Below are positions 8,195 through 15,083 of a DNA stretch of 15,083 nucleotides, piece by piece. Within the stretch, counting starts at the first letter, position 1. Each line of letters starts with the position of its first letter. A program made the position numbers and the translations under genes. The DNA is from JADKIH01 sp049363815 (GTDB lineage: Bacteria > Bacteroidota > Bacteroidia > AKYH767-A > 2013-40CM-41-45), in NCBI GenBank assembly GCA_049363815.1, contig JBMQEM010000175.1, forward strand, positions 1 through 15,083, written 5' to 3'. The notes under the pieces are model-generated. The model was not told the origin of the DNA and did not search any database. It saw only the letters and a list, made by a program, of their open reading frames with translations.

Positions 8195-8225
8195 ATAAAG
8201 GTGACATATGTATTAAAAATTATCC

Positions 8226-8233
8226 TATTTTTA
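8226..8233 (+). promoter_or_regulatory. Weak candidate -7 element for the second giant gene
   Basis: TATTTTTA is one mismatch (final G to A) from TAnnTTTG and lies 32 bases before the ATG at 8266. No TTG is found about 20 bases upstream. It is suggested mainly because the strong hairpin just upstream would otherwise leave this gene dependent on read-through. Confidence 0.25.
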
Positions 8234-8265
8234 ACACAGGAAAACTATTTACAAAAACGAACAGC

Positions 8266-11200
8266 ATGAGAATAAAATCTACGGGTATTTTTTTGTTTTT
8301 TTTCATCGCTTTAAGTTTAACTGCTTTTTCACAAGCGAGTCTTTATACGCCATATGCTTTTTCGACAGGAACGCCTGCAACATTTCCAGCTGGAACAACT
8401 GTTAGTTTTGGTGCAGGAGTTGATGACAATGCATTAGTTATTACACCCGGCTTCAATTTCCAATGTGGTGGTGCAGTCTACAGCAACTTTCTTGTTTCAA
8501 CGAATGGATGGGTAGCTCTTTTACCTTCTGCTGCAATTCCTCCTTACTTTGCATCTTTTCTGCCTGCAAACAGCTTGTCTGGTTATGCCGGTGGAACTCC
8601 ATTAATTGCACCAATGTGGGATGATATTGCAGCCAATCAATTTGTATGGTCAATCACTGGTACCGATTTATATATTCGCTGGAATGCTAAGATGCCGAAA
8701 AATAGTACAGCATATGGTTATACATTTGGTGTACGTCTTTCTGCTTCCGGTGCAATTACTTTCATCTACCCTACAGCAGTTTATAATATGAACGGAGCCG
8801 CTGCTAACAGTGCATCGATTGGTTACGCATCTGGTTGTGGTGAATACTATTCAATTACTCCAACTACTGTAAATTCTGCAACAGCATCCGATGCAACTGA
8901 ATTCTCTACCGCACTTTCGCAAGTAGTAACTACTATTTCTGGAACCGCAGGTAACCCAACAATTAACGTAGGTTCTTCTGCGGGTATAGTTACCGGACTT
9001 TATATCGGCGGAATTGGTGTAGGTCCAGGTGCAAATGTTTCCGGAGTAGCAGGAAATGTGATAACAGCTTCTGCAAACAATACCGGAGCACTTTCCGGAA
9101 ATGGTTATTTTTATCTGCGACCGAATAATGTACAGTATGTATTGAATCCAACTATGGTTGCAAATGACCTCTGTGCAAATGCTACTTCACTTGGAACAAT
9201 ATCAGGTACCTGTAATTATATTACTGCTTCCAATGCTCACAATACTAAGACTGCTGCAACCGGTCCAACTTGTGCTGTAGCTGATACAGGAGATGTATGG
9301 TTCTCATTCATTAAACCTGCAGGAGTAAATGGTGTTACAATAACTACAGCTCCTGTTACATGCCCGCTGGCTATGACAGGCACTACAGTTGAATTGTATA
9401 CTTCATGCGGAGGTACACCCGTAGCCTGCAGTACAACAGGAACAACTTTTCCAACTTACGGACAACTTACAGCGGGTCGTTCTTGTCTGGTGGAAACACT
9501 TTATGTAAGAGTAACAGGTGACAATAATAAATATGGAAAATTTCAGATCTGTGCTACTACTTCTTCCGGTCCTTTTACTTCTCTGGGAACAACTTGTTCA
9601 GATGCACAATACATTTGCTCTCTTCCATTCACTCAGAATGGTATGACTACTGCAGGCGCAGGAAATGAATATGATAGTTTAAATGCACAATGTCATGATC
9701 CGTATCTCAATGGTGAAGATTATGTTTTTGCATATTCAACCGGTGCATCTCCAATATGTATTCAGGTAGAAGTGAACAGTTCCGGAACTAATCCAAGTAT
9801 TTTTGTTTATGATGGATGTCCTAATTCAGGTACAACACATTGTATTGCTTCTACTGCCGGCGTCTCAGGAATCATTCAGATCAATTCGATTTCATTAGTA
9901 CCAAATACTACATATTACATTATCGTTGACAACAATCCTTTAAATGCAACATCCAACATTCCTTTCGATATATCCATTACTTCATTAGGAACAACAATTG
10001 CTTATGACCCATGCAGTGCTGCACAAAACCTTGGCAGTATTGCGAATAATACTCCGTGTGCTTTTTCAACCTTCAATACTGAATGCGCACAGGCAACTGC
10101 AGCCGGAACTATCACTGTTCCGCCTTGTGGAAATTTCGTTGACGGTCTTACTCCCGATGTATGGTTACGATTCACTCCTACTTTCACCGGAAGTTTACTT
10201 GTAAAAACTCAGGTTGCAGCTGCTAATCCAACATCAGATGCTGCAATGGCAATTTATTCCGGAGCTAATTGTGGTGCACTTACACTCATTGCCTGCGATG
10301 ATAACTCTGCAGGAAGTAGTATGCCTCTACTTTCAATTCCGGTTACAAATGGTGTTACATATTTCATAAGAATGTGGACTGTAAGTCCGGCCAACACAGG
10401 AAACTTCGATCTGTGTCTTTCCAGCGCCTGCGGCCCACCTAACGATGTTCCATGTACAGCGGTCTATGTCCCTCTTGGCGGAACCGCTTCAGGTTATAAT
10501 ACTTGTTCAGGCGCATTGAATGAACCACCAAATTCGGCACAATGTGTTGTTGGTGGTATTGTAAATACTGTTTGGTATAAAGCAGTTGTTCCCGCAAATG
10601 GAACTATGAAAATCCGGACTCATCCGCTTACTCTTACTGATACACAAATACAAGCCTTCACATTCAGTGGCGGTTGCGCAAATTCTGCAACTACTTACAC
10701 CAGCAGAGGATGTAATGATGATGGTCCGGATTGCGGCGTTCAAAGCAATCAATCGTATCATGATTATTCAGAATTAGTTCTTACGGGACTAACCGTTAAT
10801 GATACTGTGTTCATTGCTGTCGATGGATTCAACAGTCAGACAGGAACTTTTGAGATCACAGTTATCGACGGTACTGTCGGCGCGCTCGCTCCGGTTTATC
10901 TTCAGGATTGCGAATACCCATATGAAGTATGTGGTTCAACTAGTATTGTTGTACCTGATCCGGGTCCATTGAATTTCGGTAATGTCTGTGACTTTACAAC
11001 AAGTTATGATTGCTGGGCCAATGGGGAAAGAAATTCCGTCTGGTATAAAGTGACTGTCAATCCCGGAACACTACAGTTCTCCATTAACTCTGTGACAGAT
11101 TATGATTTTATTATGTGGGATATTACAGGAGTTTCGAATCCGTGCGCTTTAATTCAGACTCACTCTCTTGCTTCTACACGATGTAACTGGACAACTTCAA

Positions 11201-13239
11201 CCGGACAGACAGGAATTTCCAATACTGCCCCATCATTCAACTGGGAAAATTCAATTACGAGTGCAACACAAAGATCTTATCTTATCTTAATTGACAACTG
11301 GAATCCACCAAGTTTTGTTACCGGCTTTACTCTTGACTGGATGGGATCGCCTATTGCTTCCAATCCATCTTCAGTGAATTGGTCAGGTGCAGTTGACACC
11401 AACTTTACGTCTGTTTCAAATTGGGGAACAGCGCCATGTAATGCTTCGCCATCGTGTACTGTCGATGCATATATCAACGCTTCAACTTTTAACCGGAATC
11501 CGACGATCAATTCAACAGTATCGGTCCGGAATGTTGTGATCAATTCAGGTGCAACCCTGCGATTGAAAGCAAATGCTGTGTTAGAAGTTTGTGGTGATTT
11601 TACAAACAACGGTACACTTATAGCAGAACCCGGTTCAGTTGTAAAATTCATTGGAACAGTTAATCAATTTATCAATGGAAGCGTTACTGGCGCAAATGCT
11701 TTTTATCATCTTACTGTTGACAAAACAGCAGGAACAGTTTTATTAAATGCAAACACAGATATTGCCGGGAATTTTACGACAGTTACTAATACATCTAAGT
11801 TCAACATCAATAATAAAGTAATGAAGATTGGCGGTAATTTCACAAATGTAAATGGTGTAACTACATTCCTTAATACGAATTACGCTAACAGCAGAGTTGA
11901 ATTTAACGGTTTAAACAATCAATATTTTACTAATTCCGCAGGTGCGATCAATTTAAATCGTGTCACGATGAACAAGCCTTCAGGAAAACTCTATCTGATG
12001 GGGGCAAATAGTAGTATTGCAGTTGATTCTGTGTTGACGTTGACCAGCGGAATAATTGATACCAGAAATTTACCAGCACTTGAAATTTATTTGAAGTGGA
12101 TCAATGCAGGTGCTATAGTTGGTTATAATGCCGGTTCATATATCGATGGAAATCTGAAGCGACAGATCTACAACTTCGGCTATGATGTTCGTGGAATGTT
12201 ACTGGACTGGCCGGTAGGTGATTCGATCAGCGGGTATCAGCTTGCAAATATTCTTTTCTCTCCTGCAGGACCAACTCCGGGAGTTAGTTATCTGATCGGA
12301 AGCTTTAATTCATGGACCGGATTTCCACCTGCTGTCGGACCAACAGCCAGCGAATGTGTTTTTGCAACGTATGATGCAATTCCAATTTTTGACCATGGTT
12401 ACTGGACATTCAGAAGAGCAACTACTGCAAACTATAATGGTAATTACAAAATGACTTTGTATAATAACAATTATACGAACAACACAGGGGTTGGCTGGAC
12501 AATTGCAGTCGCAGACCTACCGTCGAATGTAAATGCTCCTGCCTCTTGGCGATTAACCGGAAGTTGTGTTACTACCAGTCTTGCAAACAATACTCAAAGA
12601 ATTGCAATCAATGCAACAGCTTCTGCAACAAATTTCTTTGATCTTTATTTTGCAACTGTACAATCTCTTACTCCGCTTCCTATAGAATTACTTTCATTTA
12701 CTGCAGATCCTTATGAAGATAACGTATTGTGCAAATGGGTAACAGCAAGCGAAACGAATAACGATTACTTTGAAGTTTTAAGAAGTACTGATGGTGTTGA
12801 CTTCAAAAAAATTGGAATCGTTTACGGTTATGGTGCAGGAACATCGACTACTAACCGCAGTTATCAGTTTATAGATGACGAAGAATGTAATTCGATCCGT
12901 TACTACCAACTTAGACAGGTAGACACAGATCTTAAATTTACTTTCTCAGATATCGTTGCAGTCAACTGTAATAATAAAGACAATGTAATCCAGCTTTATC
13001 CAAACCCGGCTACAGATCAACTCAATATTACTTTCTATCAATTCAATAAAGAAGAAATATTGATTGAGTATGTTGACATGCTTGGTAAAATCGTTGCTTC
13101 AGAAAATTATTCAACGACCAAAGGATTTAATAAAATTGAATCTTCTATCCTTAATCTGCCGAATGGAATTTATTATCTGAAAATAAAATCAGGTAATCCA
13201 AAACAGGAAGACAGACAGATCAGATTTGTAAAAGAATAA
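8266..13239 (+). CDS. Giant multidomain T9SS-secreted surface protein, paralog 2
   Basis: Secreted protein of 1657 residues with the domain order of its upstream paralog; exact function unknown. Signal peptide 1-22 (Phe-rich core, probable cleavage before Gln23). N-terminal nidogen-like domain about 24-221 with the inserted phage-tail-like motif at 222-285 (GLYIGGIGVGPG...ITASANNT). Beta-sandwich modules at about 298-435 (NDLCANA), 440-578 (CSDAQYIC), 580-722 (YDPCSAA), 723-868 (NDVPCTA) and 880-1035 (DCEYPYEVC...ERNSVWYKV). Residues about 1038-1300 are beta-solenoid-like (WSGAVDTNF, then FTNNG, GNFTT, GGNFTNVNG); 1301-1468 another beta domain; about 1470-1570 FnIII-like (LPIELLSF); 1574-1657 T9SS type A sorting domain (LYPNPATDQ...NGIYYLKI). 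It lacks two of the four cysteines in the solenoid-entry cluster of paralog 1. The signal-peptide codons include T7-G-T8 (8288-8303), a possible slippage site. A strong terminator follows. Adhesion or matrix formation is a reasonable guess, not shown. Confidence 0.93.
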   Translation: MRIKSTGIFLFFFIALSLTAFSQASLYTPYAFSTGTPATFPAGTTVSFGAGVDDNALVITPGFNFQCGGAVYSNFLVSTNGWVALLPSAAIPPYFASFLPANSLSGYAGGTPLIAPMWDDIAANQFVWSITGTDLYIRWNAKMPKNSTAYGYTFGVRLSASGAITFIYPTAVYNMNGAAANSASIGYASGCGEYYSITPTTVNSATASDATEFSTALSQVVTTISGTAGNPTINVGSSAGIVTGLYIGGIGVGPGANVSGVAGNVITASANNTGALSGNGYFYLRPNNVQYVLNPTMVANDLCANATSLGTISGTCNYITASNAHNTKTAATGPTCAVADTGDVWFSFIKPAGVNGVTITTAPVTCPLAMTGTTVELYTSCGGTPVACSTTGTTFPTYGQLTAGRSCLVETLYVRVTGDNNKYGKFQICATTSSGPFTSLGTTCSDAQYICSLPFTQNGMTTAGAGNEYDSLNAQCHDPYLNGEDYVFAYSTGASPICIQVEVNSSGTNPSIFVYDGCPNSGTTHCIASTAGVSGIIQINSISLVPNTTYYIIVDNNPLNATSNIPFDISITSLGTTIAYDPCSAAQNLGSIANNTPCAFSTFNTECAQATAAGTITVPPCGNFVDGLTPDVWLRFTPTFTGSLLVKTQVAAANPTSDAAMAIYSGANCGALTLIACDDNSAGSSMPLLSIPVTNGVTYFIRMWTVSPANTGNFDLCLSSACGPPNDVPCTAVYVPLGGTASGYNTCSGALNEPPNSAQCVVGGIVNTVWYKAVVPANGTMKIRTHPLTLTDTQIQAFTFSGGCANSATTYTSRGCNDDGPDCGVQSNQSYHDYSELVLTGLTVNDTVFIAVDGFNSQTGTFEITVIDGTVGALAPVYLQDCEYPYEVCGSTSIVVPDPGPLNFGNVCDFTTSYDCWANGERNSVWYKVTVNPGTLQFSINSVTDYDFIMWDITGVSNPCALIQTHSLASTRCNWTTSTGQTGISNTAPSFNWENSITSATQRSYLILIDNWNPPSFVTGFTLDWMGSPIASNPSSVNWSGAVDTNFTSVSNWGTAPCNASPSCTVDAYINASTFNRNPTINSTVSVRNVVINSGATLRLKANAVLEVCGDFTNNGTLIAEPGSVVKFIGTVNQFINGSVTGANAFYHLTVDKTAGTVLLNANTDIAGNFTTVTNTSKFNINNKVMKIGGNFTNVNGVTTFLNTNYANSRVEFNGLNNQYFTNSAGAINLNRVTMNKPSGKLYLMGANSSIAVDSVLTLTSGIIDTRNLPALEIYLKWINAGAIVGYNAGSYIDGNLKRQIYNFGYDVRGMLLDWPVGDSISGYQLANILFSPAGPTPGVSYLIGSFNSWTGFPPAVGPTASECVFATYDAIPIFDHGYWTFRRATTANYNGNYKMTLYNNNYTNNTGVGWTIAVADLPSNVNAPASWRLTGSCVTTSLANNTQRIAINATASATNFFDLYFATVQSLTPLPIELLSFTADPYEDNVLCKWVTASETNNDYFEVLRSTDGVDFKKIGIVYGYGAGTSTTNRSYQFIDDEECNSIRYYQLRQVDTDLKFTFSDIVAVNCNNKDNVIQLYPNPATDQLNITFYQFNKEEILIEYVDMLGKIVASENYSTTKGFNKIESSILNLPNGIYYLKIKSGNPKQEDRQIRFVKE

Positions 13240-13255
13240 ACAGAACTAATTGAAT

Positions 13256-13297
13256 GTGGAGTATGCAGGCATGTCCGGTATACTCCACTTTTTTTTT
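13256..13297 (+). terminator. Intrinsic terminator after the second giant gene
   Basis: GTGGAGTATGCAGG (13256-13269) pairs with CCGGTATACTCCAC (13275-13288) with one G-U pair and one mismatch around a CATGT loop, followed at once by nine T (13289-13297). This is a textbook rho-independent terminator, 16 bases after the stop codon. It should insulate yidC from the giant genes. Confidence 0.92.
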
Positions 13298-13435
13298 CCA
13301 CAACTTTCCATCTTTTTCTTCCTGAGAACTGCCACTTTTATCATTAAGTCTTATTGCGCTAATATTCAGTAACATAGTGAAGAGGCTTTCGAGAAGTCCG
13401 GTCATGAATCCCTTAACAAACATTAAAGAAATTTC

Positions 13436-13443
13436 TATCTTTG
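13436..13443 (+). promoter_or_regulatory. Candidate -7 promoter element for yidC
   Basis: TATCTTTG matches TAnnTTTG exactly and lies 22 bases before the yidC ATG, so the mRNA leader would be only about 15 nt. The -33 position has TTA (13413-13415, 20-bp spacing) instead of TTG. The preceding 130 bases after the terminator contain nothing else I recognise. Confidence 0.6.
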
Positions 13444-13465
13444 CGCTCCCTTTTTAAGCCAATTC

Positions 13466-15083
13466 ATGGACAAAAATTCAATAATGGGCCTGTCGATCAT
13501 AGGCCTTATCATCATTGCTTATTCCATTTACACTCAACCTTCTGTTGAAGAAGTGAATGCTGCTAAAATGCGCAGAGACTCAATTGAAAGAGTTCAGACT
13601 TTAGCCAAAGAAGCTGCAATAGTTGCAGAACAAAAAAACCAGATCGTAATTCCGGATTCTACGACAGAAATTTCTGATTCTGTAAAAGTTGAATTAGAAA
13701 AACAAAAATTCGGAGATTTCGCTTCTGCATCTCAGGGTGTTGAACAAATTCTCACTCTTGAAAATAATCTTGTAAAAGTTTCTCTTTCTTCCAAAGGCGG
13801 AAAGATCAAGAGTGTGCAGTTAAAGGATTACAAGACCTGGGATGGTCGTCCACTTTATCTGATGAATAACGATTCAAATGTTTTTAATCTGAGTTTATCA
13901 GCACAAAACAGAATCATCAATACAGAAGAACTTTACTTTACAGCATCAGGTACTGCGGGTTCAAAAAATTCTGTGAATCTTCGTCTTCCTGCCGGCGATA
14001 AAAAATATATTGAGTTCGCATATTCTCTTCCTGAGAATTCTTATATGGTAAATTATCAGGTAAATGTTGTAGGACTTGAAGATGTGATCGCTCAGAACTC
14101 TTCATTTATTAATGTTGACTGGAAAGACATCGTTACACAGCAGGAAAAAAGTATAACGAACGAACGTGCTGCAACTTCAATTCATTATCGTTTCACTGAT
14201 GAAGAAGTAGATTATATTTCCGAAACAAAGAATGAAAAAAAGGATCTTAAAACAAGAGTTCAGTGGATAGCTTTTAAACAGCAATTCTTTTCTGCAGTTC
14301 TCATCTCTGATCAGAGTGGATTTGAGTCGCCTACTGTTGAAACAAAATCCGATGAAAATTCAAAACAGATCGTAAAGGAAATGACGGCAGCTTTTTCGCT
14401 TCCGTATGACAGAAAACCTGTTCAGACATATAACATGCAATTTTACTTCGGACCGAATAATTATCAGGATCTGAAGAAGATCGATAATTTACATCTGGAG
14501 AAACTTATTCCTTTAGGCTGGGGAATTTTCGGATGGGTAAACAGATTTCTCGTCATCCCTACTTTCCATTTTCTTGATGGATTCAATATGAATTATGGAC
14601 TGATCATTCTTATACTTACAATTCTGGTCAGGATCATCATCCTTCCTCTTACCTATGGCTCTTTCAAGTCACAGGCAAAAATGAAAGTTCTCTCTCCTGA
14701 AATGGCAGAGATCAATGAGAAATTCGGAAGTGATCCGATGAAGAAACAACAAGAGACGATGGCTCTTTACAGAAAAGCCGGCGTGAATCCTCTTGGTGGT
14801 TGTATTCCCGGACTTTTACAGTTACCGATACTTATTGCCATGTTCCGCTTCTTCCCGTCTTCGATCGAACTCCGGCAACAGAGTTTCCTTTGGGCACATG
14901 ACTTATCTACATACGATTCAATCCTTGATCTTCCTTTCCATATTCCGGCTTATGGAAGTCATGTGAGTTTGTTCACTTTGTTAATGACTGTTTCCACGAT
15001 CATCTATACAAAGATGAATATGCAGATGACAGCGGCAACGAATCCGCAAATGAAATGGATGATGTATCTGATGCCGATCTTAT
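13466..15083 (+). CDS. yidC: Membrane protein insertase YidC, 3' end outside window
   Basis: Inner-membrane insertase/chaperone of the YidC/Oxa1/Alb3 family, which inserts membrane proteins alone or with SecYEG. 539 codons are visible with no stop, and the gene runs off the window. Start MDKNSIMGLSIIGLIIIAYSIYTQP supplies the first membrane segment (about residues 5-21). A large periplasmic domain (about 60-340) typical of Gram-negative YidC follows. The conserved core starts near GWGIFGW (351-357); the hydrophilic-groove arginine is Arg389 in LVRIIILPLT. The cytoplasmic helical hairpin (about 396-438) has KSQAKMKVLSPEMAEI; then comes the signature NPLGGCIPGLLQLPILIAMF beginning at Asn441, another segment (about 490-512) and the start of the last one (PQMKWMMYLMPIL). 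Family members in this phylum run to about 600 residues, so roughly 60 C-terminal residues are missing. The start is supported by the adjacent -7 element and the TM1 position. Confidence 0.97.
   Translation, partial: MDKNSIMGLSIIGLIIIAYSIYTQPSVEEVNAAKMRRDSIERVQTLAKEAAIVAEQKNQIVIPDSTTEISDSVKVELEKQKFGDFASASQGVEQILTLENNLVKVSLSSKGGKIKSVQLKDYKTWDGRPLYLMNNDSNVFNLSLSAQNRIINTEELYFTASGTAGSKNSVNLRLPAGDKKYIEFAYSLPENSYMVNYQVNVVGLEDVIAQNSSFINVDWKDIVTQQEKSITNERAATSIHYRFTDEEVDYISETKNEKKDLKTRVQWIAFKQQFFSAVLISDQSGFESPTVETKSDENSKQIVKEMTAAFSLPYDRKPVQTYNMQFYFGPNNYQDLKKIDNLHLEKLIPLGWGIFGWVNRFLVIPTFHFLDGFNMNYGLIILILTILVRIIILPLTYGSFKSQAKMKVLSPEMAEINEKFGSDPMKKQQETMALYRKAGVNPLGGCIPGLLQLPILIAMFRFFPSSIELRQQSFLWAHDLSTYDSILDLPFHIPAYGSHVSLFTLLMTVSTIIYTKMNMQMTAATNPQMKWMMYLMPIL

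Larger units (their letters stand above)
3128..13239 (+). repeat. Tandem gene duplication of giant T9SS proteins
   Basis: The genes at 3128-8134 and 8266-13239 encode proteins with the same domains in the same order and nearly the same length. Long identical protein stretches occur: the block ending GGTPLIAPMWDDIA (residues 105-127 of the first, 100-122 of the second) is identical. Similarity is highest in the N-terminal domain and lowest in the signal peptides, the second beta-sandwich module and the sorting domain. The DNA is diverged at many third positions and the upstream non-coding regions look unrelated, so the duplication is not recent. Confidence 0.9.

Noticed and set aside
13220..13423. 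Minus-strand open frame of 67 codons between the second giant gene and yidC
   Set aside because: It runs through the strong terminator hairpin and the end of a real gene, and the translation has no recognisable features.
1722..13465. Insertion boundaries or attachment-site repeats flanking the pyrG-yidC cargo
   Set aside because: I compared the sequence just after pyrG with that just before yidC and saw no shared direct or inverted repeat. There is no integrase, transposase or tRNA in the window.
13240..13465. A small gene or structured RNA between the second giant gene and yidC
   Set aside because: Apart from the terminator and the yidC promoter candidate I found no plausible start-to-stop frame with coding character and no tRNA-like or riboswitch-like fold.

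Overview
The window reads as chromosomal DNA of a member of the Bacteroidota (Bacteroidetes). Three of the five genes end in type IX secretion system (T9SS) type A sorting domains (a YPNP- or FPNP-type start and a final Gly-x-Tyr/Ile-rich beta module). Good matches to the phylum's TAnnTTTG -7 promoter element lie in front of pyrG and yidC. Start codons lack Shine-Dalgarno sequences and are preceded by A-rich leaders. The DNA is moderately AT-rich. I cannot place it below phylum.

Layout. (1) 105-1721 (+): pyrG, complete CTP synthase, with a promoter at the very start of the window and a hairpin terminator that overlaps its stop codon. (2) 1769-2791 (-): a convergent gene for a 340-aa secreted protein of unknown function with a T9SS sorting domain. 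(3) 2792-3127: divergent intergenic region with a candidate promoter for the next gene. (4) 3128-8134 and 8266-13239 (+): two tandem paralogous genes for giant secreted proteins (1668 and 1657 aa) with the same multi-domain order: signal peptide, nidogen-like N-terminal domain carrying a phage-tail-like insert, five Cys-containing beta-sandwich modules, a beta-solenoid-like stretch, a further beta domain, an FnIII-like domain and a T9SS sorting domain. A perfect 28-bp hairpin with a TTCG loop separates them, and a strong intrinsic terminator follows the second. (5) 13466 to the window end (+): yidC, membrane protein insertase, cut off by the window edge after 539 codons.

How it fits together. 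pyrG and yidC are housekeeping genes which, from memory, often sit next to each other in Bacteroidota; here about 11.7 kb of secreted-protein genes lie between them. The three T9SS substrates would pass through Sec (signal peptide) and then the T9SS outer-membrane translocon, whose genes are not in the window, to the cell surface or medium. Every gene appears to have its own promoter and/or terminator, so no tight operon is evident.

I see no defence system, mobile-element enzyme, CRISPR array, tRNA or rRNA. The most unusual content is the tandem giant surface-protein pair: its phage-tail-like insert, cysteine pattern, homopolymer tract in one signal peptide and the long hairpin between the genes.
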